From Limiplasma sp964504385 (GTDB lineage Bacteria; Bacillota; Clostridia; Christensenellales; Aristaeellaceae), in assembly GCA_964504385.1 (NCBI GenBank), contig CAZDEF010000067.1, forward strand, positions 1-13,281: a stretch of 13,281 bases of DNA, written 5' to 3'. Each line of letters opens with the position of its first letter. Positions within the stretch are counted from its first letter, which is position 1. Both the position numbers and the translations under genes were made by a program. Positions 1 to 8,093 of the stretch are shown piece after piece. Under the pieces are notes generated by a model that saw only the letters and a list, made by a program, of their open reading frames with translations, did no database searches and was not told the DNA's origin.

Positions 1-900
1 AACAGCGAACTGGATCTGCTGGTGTCCTTCAAGGAGCATGAGAACGATCCCCGCATTGCGGAGGTATGCGCTGAAATGGCCAAGGAAATGGGCGAAGGCG
101 CTTACTATGAGGATCTCAACGCCCGCATGGCGCAGTTTGAGCTGACCCTGCTGGATTGGGCCGAGAACCACAAGGGCGCGCGCAAGTATGTGGCCTTTGC
201 CAACAAGTGCTGGCCCGCCTTCCCGTCCCAGTTCGGGTTCGAGCCCTGCTATGTCAACTCCCGTCTGGCCAGCCGCGGCATTCCCGTTGCCTGCGAAGTG
301 GACATCTACGGCGCGCTGAGCGAGTACATCGGCGCGTGCATCACCTCCGACGCCGTCACCCTGCTGGACATCAACAACTCCGTGCCCGGCTACATCTACG
401 ATGCAGACATCAAGGGCAAGTTTGATTATAAGCTCACCGACACCTTCATGGGCTTCCACTGCGGCAACACCCCCGAGTGCAAGCTGTGCTCCAGCCGCGC
501 TGTGAAGTACCAGCTCATCCAGCACCGCCTGCTGGAGCCCGCCGGCTCCGAGCCCGATTTCACCCGCGGCACGCTGGAAGGCGACATCGCTCCCGGCGAG
601 ATCACCTTCTACCGCCTGCAGTGCGATTCCAACGGCGACCTGCGCTCCTACATCGCTCAGGGCGAAGTGCTGCCCGTGGCCACGCAGTCCTTCGGCGGCA
701 TCGGCATCTTTGCCATCAAGGAAATGGGCCGCTTCTACCGCCATGTGCTGGTGCAGAAGGGCTATCCGCACCACGGCGCGGTGGCCTTCGGCCATGTGGG
801 CAAGCTGCTGTTTGAGGTGTTCAAGTTCCTCGGCGTGAAGGACATCGCCTACAATCAGCCCGCTTCCCTGCCCTACGCTACGGAGAATCCTTGGGCATAA
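1..900 (+). CDS. L-fucose/L-arabinose isomerase-family protein, C-terminal part (5' end outside window)
   Basis: The reading frame is open from the first base and ends with TAA at 898-900, giving 299 visible residues, so the true start lies upstream. The sequence resembles the C-terminal half of the FucI/AraA-like isomerases, cytoplasmic metal-dependent enzymes that interconvert an aldose and its ketose. Family-type ligand residues can be seen: Glu99 in CEVDIYGAL and Asp123 in LLDINN, 24 residues apart. That equals the Glu337-Asp361 spacing I recall for E. coli L-fucose isomerase. A His pair in YPHHGAVAFGH (residues 257-258) is a candidate for the third ligand. Full-length family members are roughly 450-590 residues, so about 40-50% is missing. 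No signal peptide or membrane segment is visible. It converges on the GH2 operon and is separated from it by a bidirectional terminator, so it belongs to a different transcript. The family call is fairly secure; the sugar (fucose, arabinose or another) is not determined. Confidence 0.85.
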   Translation, partial: NSELDLLVSFKEHENDPRIAEVCAEMAKEMGEGAYYEDLNARMAQFELTLLDWAENHKGARKYVAFANKCWPAFPSQFGFEPCYVNSRLASRGIPVACEVDIYGALSEYIGACITSDAVTLLDINNSVPGYIYDADIKGKFDYKLTDTFMGFHCGNTPECKLCSSRAVKYQLIQHRLLEPAGSEPDFTRGTLEGDIAPGEITFYRLQCDSNGDLRSYIAQGEVLPVATQSFGGIGIFAIKEMGRFYRHVLVQKGYPHHGAVAFGHVGKLLFEVFKFLGVKDIAYNQPASLPYATENPWA

Positions 901-925
901 GCAGCCGCTTTTCTTCCATAGGCAA

Positions 926-962
926 AACAGCAGCCATCACCAAACCGGTGATGGCTGCTGTT
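926..962. terminator. Bidirectional intrinsic terminator between the isomerase and GH2 genes
   Basis: A 16-bp perfect stem (left arm 926-941, right arm 947-962) closes a 5-nt loop. On the minus strand it is followed by TTTT and then GCC. On the plus strand it is followed by a weaker T-rich stretch, ATCTTATC. It lies 25 bases after the isomerase stop and about 105 bases after the GH2 stop, exactly between two convergent genes, so it probably ends transcription from both sides. Confidence 0.88.
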
Positions 963-1067
963 ATCTTATCGAAAAACCACCCGTGGATGGCTTGGAGGGG
1001 CGCAGTCCTCCCGACCGAGCGTCGGAAAAGACCGCGCAGGGAGCTTTTTGGGCGTTCTGCCAGCAGC

Positions 1068-4000
1068 TCAGCGTTCAAACTGCAGGGTGCGGAAGTCGAA
1101 CTGACAGCCGGGCAGGAACACAAACGTGACTGTACACATCCCGCCGAGCACATGGAGCGGGAAGCGCTGCTCGCCATCGCCCTGCTGGAACGCGGCCAGC
1201 TCGGTGATCTCCTCGCCCGCCTCGTTCTGGATGCGCACCGTAATGGGATTTTCGGACAGGGGCGTGCGCCCGTCCACCACGAGCGTTGCCTGCTGCGCGT
1301 TCTCAAAATCCATGCGTTCAAACACCAGCGATACGTTGTTGCCGATCTTCTCCACCCCATGCGCCGTGCGCTGGAAGCTATCGCCGTAGATATGATCCGC
1401 CTCCAGCGCGTTCAGCCGCTGCCACGCGCGGCTCTGCCGGGTGAAGGAAAAGCCCTTGAGATGGATCTTCTTTTCCATCACAAAGCACAGCGTCTGCAAG
1501 CCGCGGAGCTTTCGCGGCAGGCGATAGGTCTGGGGCTGATACACATTCCACTTGGACGGCTTCTGATAAGGCAGCACGCAGAGCAGCTCGCCGCCCTCAT
1601 CCGGGTGCCCGATGTACAGCGCCAGCTCATAGCGGTTGCCATCCAGCGCAAAGATGGGCAGGGTGATCTCGTCCGAACCGTCGGGGCCAAAATCCACACG
1701 GCTGAATCCCGCCATGCTGCGTCCATCGCGCGCAAAGGCGATGCCCTTGTCATTGCCGGGGCTGATCTCCCCGCTGCACAGATCGTACAGCCCGCCGGTC
1801 ACAAAGCTGTAGGGGTCAAGATTGGGCGTGCCGAAGCCGTCCATGGTGACTTCCATATGGCTGATGATGCGCGGGTGATCCGCGCCGTTGGTACACAGCG
1901 CGCGCAGATAGGCCACGCCGTCGCCCGAAGCACGCACCGTTACGTCCTCCTGCGCAGCGGTCAGGCTGGCGCAGGTGGAATCGATCGTGGCGGCGTTGGT
2001 GATCTGCCATGTCAGCGCCTGCGGCGCAGCGTCCTCGGGCAGGCAGCGCCAGCGGAAGCGCACCTCGGGATGCTCGGGCGTAAGGTGCATGCTGCTCTGC
2101 GGCAGCAGCTCAATGCGGCGCACGGGAATGCGCTCGTCCGCCTCCACGGCCGCGCAGGTCATGCTGCGGGTCCTGCCCTGCTTGGGGGCAGAGGGCAGTG
2201 CTGGCAGGGTGAGCGCCGCGCCTTCCAGCCCGGGCGCTGTCGCTTCCACGCGGATCTCGCCCGCCTTGTCCGTTGCGCCCACCATGGCCAGCAGCTTGCC
2301 GCTGAACAGGCGCATGCTGTCTCCCTTGAAGCGGTCGGTCTCAGAGGCGTCGCCATTGTCCAGCCCCATCAGCACACCGCCCGTCACCTTCACTCGGATG
2401 CGATCCACCGCGTTGTCCACGGGTACGCCATGCTCATCCACCGTGGAGATGGTCACAAAGGTCATGTCGTGCGCATCCGCCAGCAGTGCGCTGTCCTCGG
2501 CAGTCAGCACGATGCGGCGGCTGTCGCCGAAGCTGCAACGTACATCCGTGCCCACAAGCCTGCCAGCCGCATCATAGCCGCAGGCTTTCAGCTCGCCCTT
2601 TTCAAAGGGCACGCGCCAGCGGGGCATGCAGCGGGACGCATCGTTCCGCTCCACCTGCTGGCGGCCCAGCGAACGCCCGTTGAGGAACAGCTCCACATAG
2701 GCTGCGTTGGTCATCACGTTTACGTCGATCAGCTGTCCCGCGCTCCAGTCCCAGTGAACGCCGATGTGCAGCACGGGCTGATCAGTCCACAGCGCCTGAA
2801 ACAGGTAGTACAGATCTTTGGGGAAGCAGGCAGTATCGGCATAGCCGTAGTAGCTGCCGCGCGTGTGATAGGGCGTGGGCTCGCCGATGTAATCGATGCC
2901 CGACCAAATGAACTGGCCCATGGTATAGGGCGTTTGCAGATCGTCCACGATCAGCCTGCGCACATCCTTGGTGCCCCAGCTGGTCAGGCTGTTGCCCAGT
3001 GCCGAGCACTGCTCGTCCGCATCGGACAGGATGGGCGTATCCGCCGGAAAGTGATAAATGCCGCGGCTGGATACCAGCGAGGACGTCTCGCTGCCGTAGA
3101 TCACCCAATCGGGATGCTGAGCGTGGTGGGCGGCGTAGAGCTTCTCGGCGTAGTTATAGCCGCCGATCTTCAGCACATCCACGCACTTCTGCGCTCCCTC
3201 CCACGGCATGTAGTTCAGGCCGATGGTCGCACGGCCGTTCTGCGCGGGATCATGGCGGAGCACCTGCTCCATCAGGCGGCGGGTGATCTCCGGCGCATCC
3301 GCGTCAATAAGGGTCTCCTGGATCTCGTTGCCCACCGACCACATCAGCAGCGAAGGGTGATTGCGGTCGCGCCGCACCCACGCAGCCACGTCCTGCTCCA
3401 TATCCGTATCGAAGAAGCGGGCGTTGTCGTAAGGGGTCTTGGCGCGGTGCCACATATCGTACAGCTCATTGAGCACCAGAATGCCCATTTCATCGCACAT
3501 CTCCATCACCTGCCGGGCCGGAGGATTGTGCGCCGTGCGCAGGGCATTCGCGCCCATCCGCTGCATCAGGCGCAGCTGACGGCGCGCGGCCTTTTCGTGG
3601 AAGGCTGCGCCCAGCGCGCCCAGATCGTGATGGAGGCACACGCCGTGCAGTTTCACAGGCTGGCCGTTCACAAACAGGCCCATGTCCGGATCCATGCGGA
3701 TGGAGCGCAGCCCCACGCGCTGGCGCACGCTGTGCTTGCCGAAGGTGCTTTCCAGCGTGTACAGATACGGCGCTTCGCAGCTCCACAGCTGCGGCTGGAG
3801 CACAGTCAGCACGCAGTCCGCGCCGCTTCCTTCGGCAACGGTCACGCCCTGCGCGTCCAGCAGGCTCTGATGCACCTCGCCCTCCCCCACGGTTTCCGTG
3901 GTGATCTGCACGCGCCAGCCCTCCGGCGTTTCCTCGCTGTGCACATACACGCCGTCCGGCACGATGTGGTCTTGCGGCAGCTCCATCAGCTGCACATCGC

Positions 4001-4391
4001 GGAAGATGCCCGCTCCCGTGTACCAGCGCGAGCAGGGGCTCCGGTGGCGCACATGCACCATCAGGGTGTTTTCCCCTTCGTGCAGATGATCGGTCAGATC
4101 CACATCAAAGCAGGTGTAGCCGTAATGATGCGTGCAGAGCGTTTCCCCGTTGAGCAGCACATCGCAGTCCATATGAACTCCGTCGAAGCGCAGTATGCGG
4201 ACAAGGCCGTCTGCCTGCGCACGGAGGGTGCGGCGATACCAGCCGTCGCTGTTTTCGTACAGGTCATCCTGCCAGATGAGCCAGTCGTGGGGCAGATCGA
4301 CCGGGGCAAAGGATGCGGCGGCAGCATCGGCGCAGGTGCTGCCGCTGGGCAGCTTGGCGAAGAACCAGTGGTCATTCATGCAATGGATCAT
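1068..4391 (-). CDS. Glycoside hydrolase family 2 enzyme (beta-galactosidase/beta-glucuronidase type), cytoplasmic, 1107 aa
   Basis: This large GH2 exo-glycosidase hydrolyses a terminal beta-linked sugar with retention. The order is an N-terminal sugar-binding jelly roll (about residues 5-140; GWYRRTL, VLLNGE, RWYTGAGIFRDVQL), an Ig-like domain (about 145-235), then the TIM barrel from HGVCLHHDLG (about 249) to about 540. The acid/base is Glu356 in SVGNEI and the likely nucleophile is Glu435 in YGSET, with RTAHNPP before them. After residue 545 come Ig-like regions and two beta-rich C-terminal parts (about 870-985 and 990-1107) that look like accessory binding modules. The start is ATG at 4391, because GGAGG lies 7 bases upstream; an upstream in-frame ATG at 4430 has no such site. 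There is no signal peptide, so it should act on imported substrate. It is the last gene of the araC-lplB-ytcP-solute-binding-protein block. The family is certain; the exact sugar is not. Confidence 0.93.
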   Translation of the reverse strand: MIHCMNDHWFFAKLPSGSTCADAAAASFAPVDLPHDWLIWQDDLYENSDGWYRRTLRAQADGLVRILRFDGVHMDCDVLLNGETLCTHHYGYTCFDVDLTDHLHEGENTLMVHVRHRSPCSRWYTGAGIFRDVQLMELPQDHIVPDGVYVHSEETPEGWRVQITTETVGEGEVHQSLLDAQGVTVAEGSGADCVLTVLQPQLWSCEAPYLYTLESTFGKHSVRQRVGLRSIRMDPDMGLFVNGQPVKLHGVCLHHDLGALGAAFHEKAARRQLRLMQRMGANALRTAHNPPARQVMEMCDEMGILVLNELYDMWHRAKTPYDNARFFDTDMEQDVAAWVRRDRNHPSLLMWSVGNEIQETLIDADAPEITRRLMEQVLRHDPAQNGRATIGLNYMPWEGAQKCVDVLKIGGYNYAEKLYAAHHAQHPDWVIYGSETSSLVSSRGIYHFPADTPILSDADEQCSALGNSLTSWGTKDVRRLIVDDLQTPYTMGQFIWSGIDYIGEPTPYHTRGSYYGYADTACFPKDLYYLFQALWTDQPVLHIGVHWDWSAGQLIDVNVMTNAAYVELFLNGRSLGRQQVERNDASRCMPRWRVPFEKGELKACGYDAAGRLVGTDVRCSFGDSRRIVLTAEDSALLADAHDMTFVTISTVDEHGVPVDNAVDRIRVKVTGGVLMGLDNGDASETDRFKGDSMRLFSGKLLAMVGATDKAGEIRVEATAPGLEGAALTLPALPSAPKQGRTRSMTCAAVEADERIPVRRIELLPQSSMHLTPEHPEVRFRWRCLPEDAAPQALTWQITNAATIDSTCASLTAAQEDVTVRASGDGVAYLRALCTNGADHPRIISHMEVTMDGFGTPNLDPYSFVTGGLYDLCSGEISPGNDKGIAFARDGRSMAGFSRVDFGPDGSDEITLPIFALDGNRYELALYIGHPDEGGELLCVLPYQKPSKWNVYQPQTYRLPRKLRGLQTLCFVMEKKIHLKGFSFTRQSRAWQRLNALEADHIYGDSFQRTAHGVEKIGNNVSLVFERMDFENAQQATLVVDGRTPLSENPITVRIQNEAGEEITELAAFQQGDGEQRFPLHVLGGMCTVTFVFLPGCQFDFRTLQFER

Positions 4392-4437
4392 GTGGAAACC
4401 TCCATGGAATGGTGTTCTGCCGCAGGGCAACCGATGA

Positions 4438-4471
4438 GGGCCAGTTGCAGACCCAAGCCTGCAACTGGCCC
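4438..4471 (-). promoter_or_regulatory. Intercistronic stem-loop between the solute-binding-protein and GH2 genes
   Basis: A 13-bp perfect stem (arms 4438-4450 and 4459-4471) closes an 8-nt loop. It is extendable by one G-U pair in the minus-strand RNA. It begins about 35 bases after the solute-binding-protein stop. No T-run follows on the minus strand, so it is more likely an mRNA 3'-end stabiliser or partial attenuator than a full terminator. No convincing promoter lies between it and the GH2 start, so GH2 probably depends on read-through. Confidence 0.7.
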
Positions 4472-4506
4472 CAAGAGATTTGATGGAAATGTTTCAAGCC
4501 GGAGAT

Positions 4507-6096
4507 TTACTTGCCCAGCTTTTCGGCGCGCTCGTCGATGATATCCTGACCGCCGGAAGCCAGATAGTCGGACATGCCAGCGTCATAGACCTTGTCAAAG
4601 TCCGCCTCGGCAGCCACCACGGCCTGGCACAGGAACGCATCGCGCTTTTCGGTCAAGCTGGTGCCCACGCCTTCTTCAGCGCTGATGGCGCCCACGTTGT
4701 AGTGCGCCACGGTGCGGCCGTCATGGGTGGAGCAGGTCAGCGCGTTCTCCACATACTTGCTTTCCACGCCGGCGTAGTTGAGCGCCTTGGACTTGTTGGT
4801 CAGCTCGGTGTCGAACAGGTTCAGACCGTTGATGGTGATGGTGTAGTCAATGTTCATGCCGGAGTTCTGGATGTCGGGAGCCACAGCCGCCTTGGTGGCG
4901 ATCGCGCCGTTCTCCATCACTTCGTGGTTGACGCCCTCGTCGCCGATCTGCAGGTACTTCACGGTCTCGGGAGAGGAGATGAAGTCCAGATACAGCATGG
5001 AGGCCAGAGGTTCATCGTTGGTGTAGGGGAAGAACACCTTGCGGTCAACGCTGTCGGCCAGGAACTTGCGGTACACGCCCGCGTCGTTGGGGAAGCACTC
5101 CACGGCGATGTAAGCCGCGTCTTCGCCCGCATTGCGCTTCAGGTTGGCATGGATGGAATCCTCGCCGTTGCGGAAGGGGTAGTCCCAGTTATGCATGAAA
5201 GCGCCCACGAAGCCAGCCTTCAGGTTGTTGTCTTCCGTGGTGTCGCCGGAGCCGTACAGGGCGAAGTCCTTCCAGATCAGGCCCATGTTGTACCACTTGT
5301 TGAGCACGCGCACGCCCTCTTTGTAGCCCGGGTAGAGCAGGTGACGATCGTCGAAGCCGTGGATGTACAGCTCGTCGTCAGTGGCGGCATCGGGCACGAA
5401 GGAGGTGAGCAGGTGGTCGTTGCGCCAGCCGATATCATAGCTGGTGGTGTAGGGGATCATCTTGGCAGCGTCCGCGCCCAGCAGCAGCTCGGCGTTGTCG
5501 CGGAAGGCGACCAGCACGTTTTCAAACTCTTCCAGCGTGGTGGGCACGGCCAAATCCAGCTTGTTCAGCCAGTCCTCGCGGATGAACAGGTTGATGCGGG
5601 CGCGCTCGGCCAGCAGGGCTTCGATGGCCCACACGGAGCCGGTCTCGGGATCCTGATCGTAGAAGATGTTGTAGTCGCCCAGCAGACCGTACAGGTTGGG
5701 CAGCAGATCCTTGTACTCAGTCAGGTACTGGTTCATATCGACCACAGCGCCCATGTTGGCGTAGGTCTGGATGGTGGGGTAGGAATAGGTCACGCACACG
5801 TCGGGCGCATCGCCGGCGGCCAGCAGGTTGTTGATCTCGTCAACCTCGGTCCAGCGGGGCACGCGCACAAATTCCACTTCCACATTGTGCTTTTCCAGCA
5901 TGCCGGCCTTGATAAAGTCGGTGAACTTGTTGTTGGTGGGGTCGGTGCCGCCGTCGTTGGAGCGGTCAAAGATCTCCACGGTGATCTTGCGGGTGGTGGT
6001 AAACTTGCCGTCCACGATCTCCTCGGCAGAGGCCGAGACGATGCCCATGCTCAGCAGCATGGCGGCAGCCAACAGGATAGCCAGAAAGCGTTTCAT
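4507..6096 (-). CDS. Extracellular carbohydrate-binding protein of an LplA/YtcQ-type ABC importer, 529 aa
   Basis: This family 1 extracellular solute-binding protein delivers a sugar or oligosaccharide to the two permeases encoded just upstream. The N-terminus is a signal peptide: Lys-Arg, a hydrophobic core (residues 4-20), then SASA before Glu25, a good signal peptidase I site. There is no lipobox cysteine, unusual for a Gram-positive binding protein. The motif NNLLAAGDAPDV (89-100) is typical of LplA/YtcQ proteins, and YLQIGDEG resembles the family's conserved Gly-Glu-Gly region. Length fits the family (about 500-550). The start is ATG at 6096, with GGAGG 8 bases upstream; an in-frame ATG ten codons earlier would put a charged stretch before the signal peptide. 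It lies 60 bases after ytcP and 115 before GH2, with a stem-loop in each gap. The ligand is unknown; a plant or mucin glycan fragment is plausible given the GH2 partner. Confidence 0.92.
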   Translation of the reverse strand: MKRFLAILLAAAMLLSMGIVSASAEEIVDGKFTTTRKITVEIFDRSNDGGTDPTNNKFTDFIKAGMLEKHNVEVEFVRVPRWTEVDEINNLLAAGDAPDVCVTYSYPTIQTYANMGAVVDMNQYLTEYKDLLPNLYGLLGDYNIFYDQDPETGSVWAIEALLAERARINLFIREDWLNKLDLAVPTTLEEFENVLVAFRDNAELLLGADAAKMIPYTTSYDIGWRNDHLLTSFVPDAATDDELYIHGFDDRHLLYPGYKEGVRVLNKWYNMGLIWKDFALYGSGDTTEDNNLKAGFVGAFMHNWDYPFRNGEDSIHANLKRNAGEDAAYIAVECFPNDAGVYRKFLADSVDRKVFFPYTNDEPLASMLYLDFISSPETVKYLQIGDEGVNHEVMENGAIATKAAVAPDIQNSGMNIDYTITINGLNLFDTELTNKSKALNYAGVESKYVENALTCSTHDGRTVAHYNVGAISAEEGVGTSLTEKRDAFLCQAVVAAEADFDKVYDAGMSDYLASGGQDIIDERAEKLGK

Positions 6097-6126
6097 TGGG
6101 GAATCCTCCTTTTTTGATTTATCCAA

Positions 6127-6142
6127 ATGAGCATCTGCTCAT
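6127..6142 (-). promoter_or_regulatory. Short stem-loop upstream of the solute-binding-protein gene
   Basis: A perfect 6-bp inverted repeat, ATGAGC and GCTCAT, closes a 4-nt loop in the 60-base gap between the ytcP stop and the solute-binding-protein start. It lies about 30 bases before the start codon and does not cover the GGAGG site. It lacks a T-run and is too small to be a convincing terminator. It may protect the 5' end of a processed mRNA, but could be chance. Confidence 0.4.
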
Positions 6143-6156
6143 GAGATACAGGTGGT

Positions 6157-7029
6157 TCAGCCCTTCACCGCGCCGATGGTAACGCCGGTGACAAAGTAGC
6201 GCTGCAGCCAGGGATACACCAGCAGGATGGGCACGGTGGCGAACATGACGGTGGCCATCTTCATGGTCTCGCCCACGCCGGGATCGAAGAAGCCCTCCTG
6301 CGTGCCGATCTCGATGGAATTGGTGTTCTGCAGGATGTTGTACAGCAGCAGCTGGATGGGGTAGAGCTCCGAGCGGTTCTTGATGTAGAGCAGCGCGTCG
6401 GAGAAGCCGTTCCAGCGGCCCACGGCGTAGAACAGCGCCAGCGTGGCCATCACGGAGGTGGACAGCGGCAGATAGATCTGCACCAGCGTGCGGATGGGGC
6501 CTGCGCCGTCGATCTCGGCAGCTTCGCGCAGGCTGTCCGGGATGCCGTAGAAGAAGCTGCGCATGATGATCACGTTGAACACGCTCAGGCAGTTGGGAAC
6601 GATGAGCACCCACACGGTGTCCAGCATGCCCAGATTGCGCAGCAGCAGGTAATGCGGAATGGTGCCGGCGCTGAAATACATGGTGAACAGCACAAAACCG
6701 TTGAAGAACGCGCGGCCGCGCAGCTTATCGTAAATCAGCGGGAAGGAGCACATGATGGTCATGACCATGGAAAGGACGGTGCACAGCACCGTCAGCCACG
6801 CAGTGAACACCAGCGAATGGGTGTATTTGGCGTCCTGAAGCACGGTGGTGTAAGCGTCCAGGTTGAACCCCTTGGGCCACAGCAGCACTTCATTGCGGAT
6901 CAGGTGCTCCGTGGAGGACAGGGAACGTGCCAGCACGTTCAGCAGCGGCACAAGGCAGATGAAGATCAGCACGCAGCAGATGGCCACGATGATCCAGTCG
7001 CCGATTTTGGTACTTCTTGATTTGATCAT
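6157..7029 (-). CDS. ytcP: Carbohydrate ABC transporter permease, YtcP/LplC type, 290 aa
   Basis: This is the second of the two inner-membrane permeases of the LplB/YtcP-type sugar importer (MalG-like, CUT1 class). About six hydrophobic segments can be seen, starting with DWIIVAICCVLIFICLVPLL (residues 11-30). The ATPase-contacting EAA loop is clear at about 166-188, with REAAEIDGAG and IYLPL. The C-terminus GVTIGAVKG is the usual ending for this family. Length (290) is typical. The ATG at 7029 is supported by AAAGGAGG nine bases upstream, which overlaps the stop codon of lplB, so the two permeases are translationally close-coupled. No ATP-binding subunit is encoded in the block, as is usual for this class, which borrows an MsmX-type ATPase. 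The family call is secure; the transported sugar is not known. Confidence 0.93.
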   Translation of the reverse strand: MIKSRSTKIGDWIIVAICCVLIFICLVPLLNVLARSLSSTEHLIRNEVLLWPKGFNLDAYTTVLQDAKYTHSLVFTAWLTVLCTVLSMVMTIMCSFPLIYDKLRGRAFFNGFVLFTMYFSAGTIPHYLLLRNLGMLDTVWVLIVPNCLSVFNVIIMRSFFYGIPDSLREAAEIDGAGPIRTLVQIYLPLSTSVMATLALFYAVGRWNGFSDALLYIKNRSELYPIQLLLYNILQNTNSIEIGTQEGFFDPGVGETMKMATVMFATVPILLVYPWLQRYFVTGVTIGAVKG

Positions 7030-7044
7030 CTTCTTCGCCCTCCT

Positions 7045-8004
7045 TTACCACACGCCGCGCTCGCCAAACTTCTTGGCGATGTTGTTCGCGCCCAGCAGGA
7101 AGAACACGCCGATGACCGACTGGAACAGACCCACGGCTGTCGTCAGCGAGAACTGGGAACCCTTGATACCGTTCTGGTACACAAAGATGGAAATGGTGTT
7201 GCTCACGCTGGTGACCAGCTTGTTGCTCAGCGCATAGGGGCGATCGAACTCGCTGCCCAGAATGCGGCCCAGATTCATGATGAGCAGCGTGATGATGGTG
7301 GGGCGCAGGCCTGGCAGAGTGACATGCCACATGCGGCGGAAGCGGCCCGCGCCGTCCACGGCGGCTGCTTCGTACAGCTCGGGGCTGATGGAGGTGAGCG
7401 CTGCCAGATAGATGATGGTGTTCCAGCCCGCTTCCTTCCATACGCCCAGCGCTACATAGGTGCCCACCCACCAGTTGGGTTTGTTCAGGAAGGGAATGGC
7501 CTCGAAGCCCGCGCGCTGCAGCAGGATGTTGATCAGGCCGTCGTTGGGCGCCATCAGGCGCAGCGCCAGCCCGGAAATGATGATCCAGCTGAGGAAGTGC
7601 GGCAGATACACGATGGTCTGCGTGATGCGCTTGAAGCGCTTGAAGGTCAGCTCATTGAGCAGCAGCGCCAGAATGATGGGCGCTGGGAAGCCAATGAACA
7701 GATCCCACAGATTCAGGGTGACAGTGTTGCGCAGGGCGTACAGGAAATCGCGGTTCTTGAAGGCCTTGATGAACCATTCAAAGCCGTTGTTCTTGGCCCA
7801 CGCCACCTCCCACGGCGGCTTGATGATGTTGTTCTGCTTGAACGCACCCAGAATGTAGGCCATGGGCATGTAGCGGAACACCACGAAAAAGGCGATCGGC
7901 AGCAGAAGCAGCAGGTACAGTGTGCCGTAACGGCGCATGTAGTTGCCCCACGACAGTTTATGCGGCTTCAGAGCAATCTCGTTGACAACAGGATCCTTCT
8001 TCAA
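7045..8004 (-). CDS. lplB: Carbohydrate ABC transporter permease, LplB type, 319 aa
   Basis: This is the first permease of the sugar importer (MalF-like, CUT1 class) and forms the membrane channel with YtcP. The first membrane segment is at about residues 26-48 (LYLLLLLPIAFFVVF), followed by about five more. The EAA loop at about 209-231 reads ELYEAAAVDGAG and ends in LPGL. The N-terminal KRYG-like region before the first helix and the C-terminus KKFGERGVW match LplB proteins. I place the start at TTG 8004 rather than the in-frame GTG at 8025, because AAGGAGG lies 7 bases before the TTG, inside the longer reading frame. It is the first gene after the promoter region at 8094-8138, and its stop overlaps the ribosome binding site of ytcP. 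The family is certain and the substrate unknown. Confidence 0.93.
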   Translation of the reverse strand: MKKDPVVNEIALKPHKLSWGNYMRRYGTLYLLLLLPIAFFVVFRYMPMAYILGAFKQNNIIKPPWEVAWAKNNGFEWFIKAFKNRDFLYALRNTVTLNLWDLFIGFPAPIILALLLNELTFKRFKRITQTIVYLPHFLSWIIISGLALRLMAPNDGLINILLQRAGFEAIPFLNKPNWWVGTYVALGVWKEAGWNTIIYLAALTSISPELYEAAAVDGAGRFRRMWHVTLPGLRPTIITLLIMNLGRILGSEFDRPYALSNKLVTSVSNTISIFVYQNGIKGSQFSLTTAVGLFQSVIGVFFLLGANNIAKKFGERGVW

Positions 8005-8011
8005 CCCAACC

Positions 8012-8016
8012 CCTCC
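8012..8016 (-). promoter_or_regulatory. Ribosome binding site that fixes the lplB start at TTG
   Basis: On the minus strand AAGGAGG is followed by seven bases and then TTG (8004). A GTG start at 8025 would place this Shine-Dalgarno sequence inside the coding region and has no comparable site of its own. Confidence 0.8.
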
Positions 8017-8093
8017 TTGTTGCACAGTTTCGGACGATGGTTGCGGGAATCATCCGTGGACAGGTTACAAAAGAACCGTTCCAATCTGTTAAA

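Noticed and set aside
891..4541. A 1216-codon open frame on the plus strand, antisense to the GH2 gene
   Set aside because: It mirrors the GH2 gene, is rich in His, Arg, Ala and Gln with no recognisable domain, and runs through the terminator hairpin. It results from the GC-rich codon use of the opposite strand.
4480..6117. A 545-codon plus-strand frame antisense to the solute-binding-protein gene
   Set aside because: Low-complexity Val/Gly/His/Gln composition and no domain, while the minus strand has a signal peptide, ribosome binding site and clear family motifs.
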